DNA from: Domibacillus epiphyticus
GTDB lineage: Bacteria; Bacillota; Bacilli; Bacillales; Domibacillaceae
DNA: 64,000 bases
Direction of reading: 5' to 3'
Assembly (NCBI RefSeq): GCF_001975785.1
Contig: NZ_MSFI01000009.1
Coordinates: 62,001-126,000 of the forward strand
Each line of letters begins with the position of its first letter. Position 1 is the first letter of the stretch. A program made the translations under genes and the position numbers. Of this stretch, positions 19,090-27,836 are shown in pieces. The notes beneath the pieces were generated by a model. It saw only the letters and a list, made by a program, of their open reading frames with translations. It searched no databases and had not been told where the DNA came from.

Positions 19090-19770
19090 ATGAAAGTATC
19101 ATTTCATGGACATTCTATTGTAAAAATTGAATCAAACGGTAAAACCGTTTTAATTGATCCGTTTATTACAGGCAATGAATTGACAGACTTGAAGGCCGAG
19201 GAACAAAATCCGGATTTTATTATTTTGACACACGGTCACGGTGATCATGTCGGCGATACAGTCGAGATAGCCAAACGGAGCGGTGCCCTTGTTATCGCGG
19301 TAAATGAACTGGCCCTTTATTTGCAGCACCAGGGTCTCAATGCCCACCCGATGCATATTGGCGGAAGCCGGGAGTTTGAATTCGGCAAAGTAAAATTCAC
19401 GCAGGCGTTTCACGGATCCGGTCTCCAGCAGGAAGATGGAACATTCCTTTATATGGGGATGCCAGCAGGAGTCCTGATTATGGATGATGGGAAAACGATA
19501 TATCATGCGGGGGATACAGGGCTGTTTTCCGATATGAAATTAATCGGCGAACTTCATCCCATCGATCTTGCTTTTCTGCCGATCGGGGATAATTTCACAA
19601 TGGGTCCGGACGATGCGGCTCTCGCGGCAGCTTTTTTACAGGCGAAAACAGTGGTTCCTATTCATTACGATACATTCCCGCCGATTAAGCAGGATCCTGA
19701 GGCGTTTACGGCTAAAATAAAATCCGGAAATGGAAAAGTAATGAAACCTGGCGACACGATTGAACTATAA
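19090..19770 (+). CDS. ytkL: Metal-dependent hydrolase YtkL (UPF0173, metallo-beta-lactamase fold)
   Basis: A 226-residue protein of the UPF0173 family. The metal-binding signature is [11 protein letters not shown] near residue 55, followed by [18 protein letters not shown] and VPIHYDTFP near the C-terminus, which supplies the last histidine. The compact form without an added domain is typical of the family. The substrate is not established. GAGGAG precedes the ATG. It sits beside ytoI, as in B. subtilis. Confidence 0.92.
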   Translation: MKVSFHGHSIVKIESNGKTVLIDPFITGNELTDLKAEEQNPDFIILTHGHGDHVGDTVEIAKRSGALVIAVNELALYLQHQGLNAHPMHIGGSREFEFGKVKFTQAFHGSGLQQEDGTFLYMGMPAGVLIMDDGKTIYHAGDTGLFSDMKLIGELHPIDLAFLPIGDNFTMGPDDAALAAAFLQAKTVVPIHYDTFPPIKQDPEAFTAKIKSGNGKVMKPGDTIEL

Positions 19771-19775
19771 GTATA

Positions 19776-19809
19776 GAGCTGTCTCATTTGAGGCGGCTTC
19801 TTTTTTTTC
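19776..19809 (+). terminator. ytkL terminator
   Basis: AGCTGTCTC/GAGGCGGCT stem followed by TCTTTTTTTT. Confidence 0.85.
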
Positions 19810-19881
19810 CGGTTCTTTTGTTCTATAATAAAAGAATGGATCAAAGGCTGGGAACGAGACAGCATCGCCACGCCTTTGAGA

Positions 19882-19896
19882 CCCACATCATGTGGG
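19882..19896 (+). repeat. 15-bp palindrome ahead of ytoI
   Basis: CCCACAT-C-ATGTGGG, perfect seven-base arms, ending 21 bases before the chosen ytoI start. It could be a repressor operator or an mRNA hairpin just upstream of the ribosome site. No T run follows, so it is not a terminator. Confidence 0.6.
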
Positions 19897-19917
19897 CCTA
19901 TGTACGGAAAGGGACGG

Positions 19918-21240
19918 GTGGATCAGTTGATAACGAAACATGAACAAATTCTTCAGTATATAGAGGAATTGCCAATCGGTGAAAAAATTTCCGTCAGACA
20001 GATTGCAAAAGCACTCTCGGTGAGCGAAGGAACGGCGTATCGCGCGATTAAAGATGCGGAAACGAAGGGACTTGTCAGTGCGATCGAGCGTGTCGGCACG
20101 ATCCGTATTGAGCAAAAAAAGAAAGAGAATATAGAAAAGCTAACATTCGCAGAAGTCGTCAACATTGTTGACGGACAAGTGCTAGGTGGACGGAATGGTT
20201 TACATAAAACACTTAATAAATTCGTTATCGGCGCAATGCAGCTTGAAGCGATGATGCGATATACAGAACCAGGGAACCTGCTTATTGTCGGTAACAGGGT
20301 AAAAGCACATGAACTTGCTCTGCAGGCAGGAGCCGCTGTGTTAATAACAGGCGGATTTGAAGCTGGCGATGAATTGAAAAAACTCGCTGATGATCTTGAG
20401 ATGCCTGTTATTTCTACAAGCTATGACACATTTACCGTAGCTGCGATGATTAACAGGGCAATTTATGATCAGCTTATAAAAAAAGAAATTGTGCTTGTTG
20501 GAGATATTTTAACTCCTGTTGAAAGCAGTGTATTTTTAGAAGTTGGTGATACCGTCGGTGACTGGCTTGACAAAAATCGTGACACTTCCCACAGTCGATT
20601 TCCGGTTGTGGATGAACATTTAAAGGTATTTGGTATGGTGACGGCGAAAGATATCATGGGAAGCGGCCGTGAAGTCATCATTGATAAGGTGATGACGAAA
20701 AACCCGATTACAGTGACGATGAAAACGAGCGTTGCATCAGCTGCTCATATGATGATCTGGGAAGGTATTGAGTTGCTGCCGGTTGTAGATGAACAAAACC
20801 GTCTTCAGGGGATTATTAGCCGTCAAGACGTGTTGAAAGCAATGCAAATGGCGCAGCGTCAGCCTCAAGCTGCCGAGACGCTTGATGATACGATTGCAAA
20901 ACAGCTTATACTTACTGAAGATAGGGAAGCAGGAGATGTGTACGAGTTTGAAGTGACACCGCAAATGACGAATCAGTTGGGAACAATATCATACGGTGTT
21001 TTTACAACGATTGTAACAGAAGCCGCGAATCGTGCGCTTCGTGCGCATAAACGCGGCGATCTTGTTGTGGAAAATATCACAATTTACTTTTTGAAACCGG
21101 TACAGATGGAATCAACTCTTGAAATTTACCCGAAAGTGATGGAAATTGGCCGGAAGTTCGGAAAAGTAGATGTGGAAGTGTATAATGCAGGTATTCTTGC
21201 AGGTAAGGTTATGATGATGTGTCAATTGATCGACAGATGA
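19918..21240 (+). CDS. ytoI: DRTGG/CBS/hotdog regulatory protein YtoI
   Basis: A 440-residue multidomain protein. Residues 1-60 form a winged helix (ISVRQIAKALSVSEGTAYRAIK). Residues about 75-190 form the DRTGG domain (VLITGGFEAGDELKKLA). Two CBS repeats follow at about 195-310 (SRFPVVDEHLKVFGMVT and LLPVVDEQNRLQGIISRQD), then a 4HBT hotdog fold (TNQLGTISYGVFTTIV, then EAANRALR). CBS domains usually bind adenine nucleotides, so a nucleotide-responsive DNA-binding or thioesterase role is inferred; the function is unproven. GTG at 19918 follows GGAAAGGGA and gives the family length; a TTG 14 codons earlier would span the palindrome. Confidence 0.9.
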   Translation: MDQLITKHEQILQYIEELPIGEKISVRQIAKALSVSEGTAYRAIKDAETKGLVSAIERVGTIRIEQKKKENIEKLTFAEVVNIVDGQVLGGRNGLHKTLNKFVIGAMQLEAMMRYTEPGNLLIVGNRVKAHELALQAGAAVLITGGFEAGDELKKLADDLEMPVISTSYDTFTVAAMINRAIYDQLIKKEIVLVGDILTPVESSVFLEVGDTVGDWLDKNRDTSHSRFPVVDEHLKVFGMVTAKDIMGSGREVIIDKVMTKNPITVTMKTSVASAAHMMIWEGIELLPVVDEQNRLQGIISRQDVLKAMQMAQRQPQAAETLDDTIAKQLILTEDREAGDVYEFEVTPQMTNQLGTISYGVFTTIVTEAANRALRAHKRGDLVVENITIYFLKPVQMESTLEIYPKVMEIGRKFGKVDVEVYNAGILAGKVMMMCQLIDR

Positions 21241-21241
21241 G

Positions 21242-21269
21242 AAAAGCAGACTGTTTCCAGCCTGCTTTT
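21242..21269. terminator. Bidirectional terminator between ytoI and ytpI
   Basis: AAAAGCAG/CTGCTTTT with a 12-base loop, lying between two convergent genes six bases from each stop. T-rich on both strands but short. Confidence 0.55.
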
Positions 21270-21275
21270 AACAAA

Positions 21276-21578
21276 TTAATTGTTGAACTCATCTGCTTCT
21301 TTTTGAGCAAATGGCAAATAATACTTATACATTTTGTAGCCGGCTATCATGCTGGCAAATCCGAATAAAATAAAAATTGCGGCGACGATGTATGATACAG
21401 TCGTTTGCTGGACAAACAACGTATTAATCCCGAAAACACCAACAAATAGTCCAAGTGCCATACTTGATTTCGCTGCCAGCCACTTTTTTTCCATTGGCCG
21501 TTTGCTGCGAACATTTTGCACTCTGTAAAAAATATAAAAAACAAACGCAGTGATAATAATAATGACAAGAAAAGGCAT
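21276..21578 (-). CDS. ytpI: YtpI-like membrane protein
   Basis: A 100-residue protein with three predicted transmembrane helices: residues 3-18 (FLVIIIITAFVFYIFY), about 39-56 (SSMALGLFVGVFGINTL) and about 63-84 (SYIVAAIFILFGFASMIAG). Short basic loops such as RVQNVRSKRPMEKKW lie on the cytoplasmic side. It belongs to the YtpI family of unknown function and sits convergent to ytoI and divergent from nrnA, as in B. subtilis. GGAGG lies upstream of the ATG. Confidence 0.88.
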   Translation of the reverse strand: MPFLVIIIITAFVFYIFYRVQNVRSKRPMEKKWLAAKSSMALGLFVGVFGINTLFVQQTTVSYIVAAIFILFGFASMIAGYKMYKYYLPFAQKEADEFNN

Positions 21579-21675
21579 GAATTTGATTCCTCCGTTTAGT
21601 AAACTCTTTTTTTATTGTAACGGGAAAAGTGGTAGATTTCCACCAGGATAAGCCTTTTGGAGAAGGAGATACCAA

Positions 21676-22611
21676 GTGAAACAACACATAATTGACAAAA
21701 TTAAAGAATACGATACGATCATTCTTCACCGGCATGTACGTCCCGACCCGGATGCATACGGATCGCAGGGCGGCCTCGCAGAAATTATTAAGGCAACATT
21801 CCCGGAAAAAAATGTATATACAGTCGGTCAAGAAGAACCGACGCTTTACTTTATGCGTCGTCTTGATCAAATTGAAGACAGTGTATATGATGAGGCTCTC
21901 GTTATTGTATGTGATACAGCCAACCAAGCCCGTATATGCGACCAGCGTTATAAACTTGGGAAAGAAGTAATTAAAATTGATCATCATCCCAACGAGGATC
22001 CATATGGTGATATGCGATGGGTTGATGTAGATGCTGCAGCATGCAGCCAGATGATTTATGATCTATACAAAACATCCGATGGTCAACTAAAAATGAGCAA
22101 AGAAGCAGCTCGGTTGTTATATGCCGGCATCGTCAGCGATACAGGCCGTTTTCTATATCCATCGACCACGATTGAAACGATGATTTATGCCGGTGAATTA
22201 ATGCAGTATGATTTTAACCGTCAAGAATTGTTCAATAACATGTACGAAAAAGATGCGCACGTGCTTAAAATAGAAGGGTACATTTTGCAGAATTTCGAAA
22301 TGGATGAATCCGGCGTAGCGGAAGTGAGACTGACGAAAGAGCTGCTTGCCCGTTTTAACGCCACACAGGCGGAAGCATCGCAGCTTGTCAGTATTTTAAA
22401 CGGTGTAAAAGGCATTCAAGCTTGGGTGTATTTCATTGAAGAAGATGACCAAATCCGTGTCCGTTTTCGATCCAAAGGAGCTGTGATCAACGGTCTCGCG
22501 ATGAAATACGGCGGCGGAGGTCATCCACTTGCAGCCGGTGCGAGTGTGTATTCTTGGGAAGAAGCAGAAAATGTATTGACAGACTTAAAAGTATTAATTT
22601 CGGAAAAATAA
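21676..22611 (+). CDS. nrnA: Bifunctional oligoribonuclease / pAp phosphatase NrnA
   Basis: A DHH-DHHA1 phosphoesterase that degrades nano-RNAs two to five nucleotides long and hydrolyses 3',5'-pAp to AMP. The 311-residue protein shows RPDPDAYGSQGG (motif I), VCDTAN, the DHH motif in IDHHPNED, SDTGRFLYPST, and the DHHA1 substrate loop GGGGHPLAAGA near residue 277. AGAAGGAGAT lies seven bases before a GTG start. Its short terminator follows and dnaE begins 74 bases downstream. B. subtilis has further genes (ytrH, ytrI) in that gap; none fit here. Confidence 0.95.
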   Translation: MKQHIIDKIKEYDTIILHRHVRPDPDAYGSQGGLAEIIKATFPEKNVYTVGQEEPTLYFMRRLDQIEDSVYDEALVIVCDTANQARICDQRYKLGKEVIKIDHHPNEDPYGDMRWVDVDAAACSQMIYDLYKTSDGQLKMSKEAARLLYAGIVSDTGRFLYPSTTIETMIYAGELMQYDFNRQELFNNMYEKDAHVLKIEGYILQNFEMDESGVAEVRLTKELLARFNATQAEASQLVSILNGVKGIQAWVYFIEEDDQIRVRFRSKGAVINGLAMKYGGGGHPLAAGASVYSWEEAENVLTDLKVLISEK

Positions 22612-22637
22612 AAGGAGATATATTTCTCCTTTTTTTA
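22610..22637 (+). terminator. nrnA terminator
   Basis: AAAGGAGA/TCTCCTTT around a six-base loop with seven T's; it begins at the stop codon. Confidence 0.85.
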
Positions 22638-22685
22638 TACATGAAGAAGAACATACATTCACTTTATTAGAAAGGAGCGGAGAAC

Positions 22686-25600
22686 ATGTTCATTCATCTA
22701 GAAACGGAAACAGCATTTAGCTTTCGAGCAGCAACGTTAACACCGCATTCACTCGTTGACAAAGCAGTGGAGGCCGGCTGTAGTGCGATCGCTTTAACAG
22801 ACTTTAATACGCTTCATGCAGCAATTCCATTTTACAGAGCGTGCATGGAAAAGGGCATTAAACCGATTATCGGCTTGAAAGCATCTATTCAAGCGCAGTC
22901 GGAAAGCGGGCAGTCGTTTCCGCTCCTTTTATATGCAAAAAATGAAACAGGACTTTCCCACTTAGTTAAAATTTCAAGTGCGATACAAACAAAAGCGAAA
23001 GACGGACTGCCGCTTAAGTGGCTTGAAGCCTATGCCGCAGGGTTGGTCGCAGTCATGCCGGGAATGGACGGCGAAGTAACGGAACAAGCCGCGGTTTTAT
23101 TCAAAAAGCTATTTGAGCAGTTTTACATTGGCATCCGCGGATATGATTCGGAACAGGTACTAAGAGATATGGCGGAGATTACTGAAACTCCACTTGTTGC
23201 GATTGGAAACGTCCTATATGCCGATAAAAAAGACGCGTTTGCGTCAAGATGCCTGCAGGCTATTCGTGAAAATAGATTGCTTGACACAGCAGATGAAATG
23301 GCTGAACCGACGAATGCTTTTGAAACAATTGATGAAATAAAAAAGAAATTTCTTCACATTCCGGAAGCTGTGAAGAATACGGAGAAAATTGCCCGGTTAT
23401 GCCAGGTGACTATATCATTTGGAGAACGTCTAATTCCTTCTTTCCCGCTGCCAGCTGGGGAAACAGCTGGTTCTCTATTAAAAAAGCTATGTATGGAAGG
23501 ACTGGGAGATAAAAGTAAAGTTTATATGGAACGGCTTTCCTACGAATTAACCGTGATCAGCAGGATGAAATTCAGCGATTATTTTTTAATCGTGCATGAT
23601 TTTATGGCGTATGCAAAAAGCCAGAGTATTTTAACCGGACCTGGACGCGGTTCAGCAGCCGGTTCGCTGGTCGCTTTTGCACTTGGTATTACAAATGTAG
23701 ATCCGATCAAATTCGAACTTTTATTCGAGCGGTTTTTAAATCCGGAGCGGATCACGATGCCGGATATCGATATCGATTTTCCGGATAACCGGCGGGAAGA
23801 AATCATCCAATACATTGTCGGTAAATATGGTGCGCTTAATGCCGCACAGATTGTTACATTCGGTACTTTATCCGCCAAAGCCGTTATGCGTGACGTGGCA
23901 CGGGTCTTTGGGCTTGATTCAGCTGAATTATCCCGCCTGTCAAAACAAATTCCCTCCATCCCAGGAACGAAACTGGCGGAACTTGATTTAATACAGTGGA
24001 TGAATGAATCGCCGGTAAATGAGCGTATTTATCGAACAGCGCTTCAGCTTGAAGGTTTGCCCCGACACACGTCAACACACGCAGCAGGCATGATTATATC
24101 CGAAGAGCCGCTTACAAACCGAGTTCCTGTAATGGACGGTCATAATGGCGTTTATTTAACCCAATATGCGATGGAAGCTTTGGAATCGATCGGTCTGTTA
24201 AAAATTGACTTGCTTGGGCTTCGTAATTTAACGATTATCGAACGGATTCTATCGTCTATTAAACGGATGAGAGGTAAATCCATCGATCTAAATTTGCTGC
24301 CACTTGATGATCCGCGAGTATTTGAACTCCTTTCAAAAGGAAAAACGGGTGGCATTTTTCAGTTTGAGTCTGACGGCATGAAAAAAGTGCTTATGCAGCT
24401 AAAGCCGGATCGTTTTGAAGATATGGTTGCGGTGAATGCGTTGTATCGGCCAGGTCCGATGGAACAGATTCCCGTCTACATAAAACGTCGACATGGCGAG
24501 GAAAAAGTCACTTATTTGCACCCGATTCTAGAATCTATTTTAAAGCCGACGTACGGGATTATTGTATATCAGGAGCAAATTATAAAAATCGCTGTTGAAA
24601 TGGCCGGATTCACCCCGGGTGAAGCAGATATGCTTCGGCGTGCTGTAAGCAAGAAAAAAAAGGAAGTACTTGAAGAAGAACGGCGTCATTTTCTGAACGG
24701 CGCGACCCAAAAAGGCATTGAAGGCAAAACTGCTTCCGGGGTTTATGATTTAATCGTCCGATTTGCAGACTATGGGTTCAATCGAAGCCATGCGGTTGCC
24801 TACAGCATGATTGCCTATTGGCTCGCCTGGCTCAAAGCCCATTATCCGGCCCATTTTCTCGCGTCACTATTGCAGTCATCTTCCGGAAATGAAGAAAAAC
24901 TTCGGCATTACATAGCGGAAGCAGCAGAATTTATTATTCCGTTTCTTGCGCCATCCGTAAATAAAAGCGGCTATTCGTTTCAAGCTGTGAAAGAAGGGAT
25001 CCGGTTCGGGCTTGTCCCGGTGAAGGGCATTGGCCAATCAACAGCTAAAGCCATTATTGAGGAAAGGCGAAATGAGCCTTATAAAGACCTGTTTGATTTT
25101 TGCCTGCGTGTTCCTTCCCATGCAATCAATCGCAGCGCAATCGAGTCGCTTATTATTTCCGGTGCAATGGACGAGTTTGGTCAGGATCGAGCCGTTCTGC
25201 TTGCAAGCATAGACGCAGCAATAGAACATGCGGCTCTACTAAATACAGAAGAAGGCAGTTTATTTGAGGGATTGGACATATCGTTTAAACCAAAGTATAC
25301 AGATGCAGAGGAGATGCCTGGTGAAATAAAGCTGGAAAAAGAAAAAGAGGTACTTGGTGTTTATGTTTCCGATCATCCCCTTACGAGCCTTCGTCCTTTA
25401 TTGACGAAGACCGGTGCTATACCGCTGCTGTCAATTCAAACAAGCAGTCACGTGCAGACAGCGGGGTTAATTGGCGCGATCCGTGAAATCCGTACGAAAA
25501 AAGGCGATAAGATGGTGTTCATGACAGTATTGGATGAGACTGGTGAACGGGATGCTGTCGTGTTTCCGGATGTGTACCGCAATGCAGCAGCTCTCATTAA

Positions 25601-25943
25601 AAAGGGAGCTCGGGTGTACATTACCGGTGCAGCAGAGGAGCGAAATAATAGTGTGCAGATTGTTGTACAAAAGATTCTGCCTTTAGACAAAGGGATAAAT
25701 CAAGTGCTTGAAGAGAAGCAGACGCTTTATATTAAACTGCCAGAAGGCACAGACACCGACAGCCGTGCTGAGCGAGTATATCGTTTGTTAATGGAATATC
25801 CAGGGTTTGCATCTGTTGTTATTCATTATGAAAGGACGAAAGAGACGGTTCGGCTCGGAAAAAAATACCTTGTTTCGCCAGAAAAACATCTCCTAAACGC
25901 ATTGAAAGAGGAGTGTGGGACAAAAAATGTCGTGCTAAAGTAA
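22686..25943 (+). CDS. dnaE: DNA polymerase III subunit alpha DnaE
   Basis: Error-prone C-family replicase that extends RNA primers on the lagging strand before handing over to PolC. The order is PHP domain (1-200), palm with GPGRGSAAGSL near 318 and the catalytic acidic motif PDIDIDFPDNRREE near 359, fingers (FNRSHAVAYSMIAYWLAWLK near 695), helix-hairpin-helix (VKGIGQSTAKAII), and a C-terminal OB fold (VQTAGLIGAIREIRTKKGD near 920). It has 1085 residues against about 1115 in B. subtilis. The PHP start reads FIHLETETAFSF and later ALTDFN, so the usual HxH and TDH metal residues are lost. AAAGGAGCGG precedes the ATG. Confidence 0.96.
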   Translation: MFIHLETETAFSFRAATLTPHSLVDKAVEAGCSAIALTDFNTLHAAIPFYRACMEKGIKPIIGLKASIQAQSESGQSFPLLLYAKNETGLSHLVKISSAIQTKAKDGLPLKWLEAYAAGLVAVMPGMDGEVTEQAAVLFKKLFEQFYIGIRGYDSEQVLRDMAEITETPLVAIGNVLYADKKDAFASRCLQAIRENRLLDTADEMAEPTNAFETIDEIKKKFLHIPEAVKNTEKIARLCQVTISFGERLIPSFPLPAGETAGSLLKKLCMEGLGDKSKVYMERLSYELTVISRMKFSDYFLIVHDFMAYAKSQSILTGPGRGSAAGSLVAFALGITNVDPIKFELLFERFLNPERITMPDIDIDFPDNRREEIIQYIVGKYGALNAAQIVTFGTLSAKAVMRDVARVFGLDSAELSRLSKQIPSIPGTKLAELDLIQWMNESPVNERIYRTALQLEGLPRHTSTHAAGMIISEEPLTNRVPVMDGHNGVYLTQYAMEALESIGLLKIDLLGLRNLTIIERILSSIKRMRGKSIDLNLLPLDDPRVFELLSKGKTGGIFQFESDGMKKVLMQLKPDRFEDMVAVNALYRPGPMEQIPVYIKRRHGEEKVTYLHPILESILKPTYGIIVYQEQIIKIAVEMAGFTPGEADMLRRAVSKKKKEVLEEERRHFLNGATQKGIEGKTASGVYDLIVRFADYGFNRSHAVAYSMIAYWLAWLKAHYPAHFLASLLQSSSGNEEKLRHYIAEAAEFIIPFLAPSVNKSGYSFQAVKEGIRFGLVPVKGIGQSTAKAIIEERRNEPYKDLFDFCLRVPSHAINRSAIESLIISGAMDEFGQDRAVLLASIDAAIEHAALLNTEEGSLFEGLDISFKPKYTDAEEMPGEIKLEKEKEVLGVYVSDHPLTSLRPLLTKTGAIPLLSIQTSSHVQTAGLIGAIREIRTKKGDKMVFMTVLDETGERDAVVFPDVYRNAAALIKKGARVYITGAAEERNNSVQIVVQKILPLDKGINQVLEEKQTLYIKLPEGTDTDSRAERVYRLLMEYPGFASVVIHYERTKETVRLGKKYLVSPEKHLLNALKEECGTKNVVLK

Positions 25944-25959
25944 CGTAAACGCTTTACAA

Positions 25960-25989
25960 TTAAACGGTAATCGTTTAAAGTGTTATAGT
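25960..25989 (+). promoter_or_regulatory. Candidate ytsJ promoter
   Basis: TATAGT at 25984-25989 is a fair -10 box. The best -35 is only TTAAAC at 18-base spacing. The prediction is supported mainly by the operator just after it. Confidence 0.35.
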
Positions 25990-25996
25990 AAATCAT

Positions 25997-26009
25997 GTGG
26001 TCAGACCAC
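25997..26009 (+). promoter_or_regulatory. FadR/GntR-type operator ahead of ytsJ
   Basis: GTGGTC-A-GACCAC is a perfect 13-base palindrome of the TGGTNNNACCA class bound by FadR-subfamily (PdhR, LldR-like) regulators. It overlaps the predicted transcription start, 30 bases upstream of the malic enzyme ATG. A regulator of exactly this subfamily is encoded directly after the malic enzyme, so autoregulation is inferred. Confidence 0.7.
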
Positions 26010-26038
26010 TTGAATGAACATACAGGAGAGATGAGAAT

Positions 26039-27277
26039 ATGTCCAATCGTGAGGAAGCACTACATTTACACAGAGAGAACCAAGGGAAACTGGCTACAGC
26101 TGTTAAAACAGAAGTGAAAAACGCGCGTGACTTGAGTCTGGCGTACTCACCGGGTGTAGCGGAACCATGCAAAGAAATTTATGAAAAACCAGAATTAGTG
26201 TATGATTATACAATGAAAGGGAATATGGTCGCCGTTGTTTCGGATGGGACTGCTGTGCTAGGACTTGGCAATATTGGTCCCGAAGCTTCTTTGCCGGTCA
26301 TGGAAGGAAAAGCAGTTTTGTTTAAGAGTTTTGGCGGCGTAGATGCGTTTCCGATCTGCCTAAATTCAACAGATCCTGAAAAAATTATTGAAACTGTTAA
26401 ATTGTTGGAGCCGACATTTGGCGGCGTCAATCTTGAAGATATTGCTGCACCGAATTGTTTTATTATCGAAGAACGGCTGAAAAAAGAAACGAATATACCT
26501 ATCTTCCATGACGATCAGCACGGTACAGCAATCGTAACCGTGGCAGGTCTGATTAACGCGCTTAAGCTTACGGGACGGAAGATGACCGATATTAAAGTAG
26601 TTGCAAATGGTGCTGGAGCGGCTGGTATTGCAATTATTAAACTATTGACAGGCTATGGCGTGCAAAATATTATTATGTGTGACTCCCGCGGCGCGATTTA
26701 TGAGGGGCGTGCGGAAGGCATGAACCCGGTCAAAGAAGAAGTCGCAAAATTCACAAACCGGGAAAAGCAGTCTGGCAGTCTGGCAGATGTGATTCAAGAT
26801 GCGGACGTCTTTATCGGCGTATCGGTTGCTGGTGCGCTTACGAAAGAAATGATTGAATCGATGAATGACGATCCGATCATATTTGCAATGGCAAATCCAA
26901 CACCGGAAATTATGCCGGAGGAAGCAAAATTGGCCGGTGCAAAAGTGATTGGAACAGGCCGTTCAGATTTTCCCAATCAGGTAAATAATGTCCTTGCATT
27001 CCCTGGTATTTTCCGGGGGGCACTCGACGTGCGTGCAACACATATAAACGAAAAAATGAAACAGGCAGCGGTTGAAGCCATTGCTGGACTTATTGAAGAA
27101 CATGAACTTAATGTGGATTATGTGATTCCTGGTCCATTCGATCCACGGGTTGCGCCGGCTGTAGCAGCAGCGGTTGCGAAAACTGCAATGGAGACGGGTG
27201 TTGCCCGTATAAAAGTAGACCCGGAAGAAGTTCGTGAAAAAACGATTCAAGTTTCATTAATTGGCAAAGGTGAGTAA
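26039..27277 (+). CDS. ytsJ: NADP-dependent malic enzyme YtsJ
   Basis: Oxidatively decarboxylates malate to pyruvate and supplies NADPH. The 412-residue short bacterial form has the catalytic Tyr in LAYSPGVAEPC, Lys in GKAVLFKSFGGVDAFPICL, the metal ligands in NLEDIAAPNCF and FHDDQHGTAIV, and a Rossmann stretch VVANGAGAAGIAIIKLL. AGGAGAG precedes the ATG. It is followed without a gap by the FadR-like regulator and then by accDA, so malate-derived NADPH and pyruvate production is genetically tied to fatty acid initiation. Confidence 0.95.
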   Translation: MSNREEALHLHRENQGKLATAVKTEVKNARDLSLAYSPGVAEPCKEIYEKPELVYDYTMKGNMVAVVSDGTAVLGLGNIGPEASLPVMEGKAVLFKSFGGVDAFPICLNSTDPEKIIETVKLLEPTFGGVNLEDIAAPNCFIIEERLKKETNIPIFHDDQHGTAIVTVAGLINALKLTGRKMTDIKVVANGAGAAGIAIIKLLTGYGVQNIIMCDSRGAIYEGRAEGMNPVKEEVAKFTNREKQSGSLADVIQDADVFIGVSVAGALTKEMIESMNDDPIIFAMANPTPEIMPEEAKLAGAKVIGTGRSDFPNQVNNVLAFPGIFRGALDVRATHINEKMKQAAVEAIAGLIEEHELNVDYVIPGPFDPRVAPAVAAAVAKTAMETGVARIKVDPEEVREKTIQVSLIGKGE

Positions 27278-27814
27278 ATGACGGGATCACATCGTCCGCC
27301 ATCAAAGTTTGTGGCAGCTATTTCACAAATTCAAGAGATGATCAAAGCGGATCAGATCAGTCCAGGTGACAAACTTCCGTCAGAGCGTGAACTATCAGAG
27401 CGGCTATCAATTGGCCGCTCTTCTGTTCGCGAAGCGCTTCGTGCGCTCGAACTTCTTGGTCTAATTGAAACGAGACGGGGGGAAGGGACTTTTCTTCGTG
27501 ATTTTAAAGACCATCATCTTGTCCCGCTTATCGGAGCATTTATTTTTAATGACGATCAAAAAAAAGAACATGTTTATGATATGAAAGCCGTTTTAGAGAT
27601 GGGCTGTCTAGCCATACTGGCAGGGCAGCCTGATTTCGATCAAAAAATCATTCGTAACAAGTTGGATTTTCATGAATTAATGGATGCTACAGGTAACAGT
27701 CTGCTGAAAAAAATATGGCTGGTCATTTCCGACTATGCCGGAAGCAGTGCTGCCTATGATCATGACCGATTAAATGAGCTTATAGAAGGAATAAAGAAAA
27801 CTAATCACTCGTAA
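27278..27814 (+). CDS. FadR/GntR-family regulator with shortened ligand domain
   Basis: A 178-residue transcription factor. Residues 8-76 are a GntR winged helix (SPGDKLPSERELSERLSIGR, then SSVREALRALELLGLIETRR). The remaining 100 residues are an alpha-helical FCD/FadR-like sensor, clearly shorter than the usual 140-160 residues, so the metal/carboxylate pocket may be incomplete. The ATG follows the ytsJ stop with no gap; its ribosome site (AAAGGTGAG) is inside ytsJ, which implies coupling. Pyruvate, malate or an acyl-CoA are possible effectors by context only. B. subtilis has no such gene here. Confidence 0.88.
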   Translation: MTGSHRPPSKFVAAISQIQEMIKADQISPGDKLPSERELSERLSIGRSSVREALRALELLGLIETRRGEGTFLRDFKDHHLVPLIGAFIFNDDQKKEHVYDMKAVLEMGCLAILAGQPDFDQKIIRNKLDFHELMDATGNSLLKKIWLVISDYAGSSAAYDHDRLNELIEGIKKTNHS

Positions 27815-27836
27815 GGATTCTTAAAGGGGTGGAAAA

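Noticed and set aside
21424-21987. Minus-strand open frame of 187 codons spanning ytpI and nrnA
   Set aside because: It is a shadow of nrnA and of ytpI in another frame, with composition unlike a real protein and no ribosome site.
25944-25980. Possible cre sites (CGTAAACGCTTTAC, GGTAATCGTTTAAA) ahead of ytsJ
   Set aside because: Each misses two or three constrained cre positions, including the terminal CA; they may only be AT-rich palindromic sequence.
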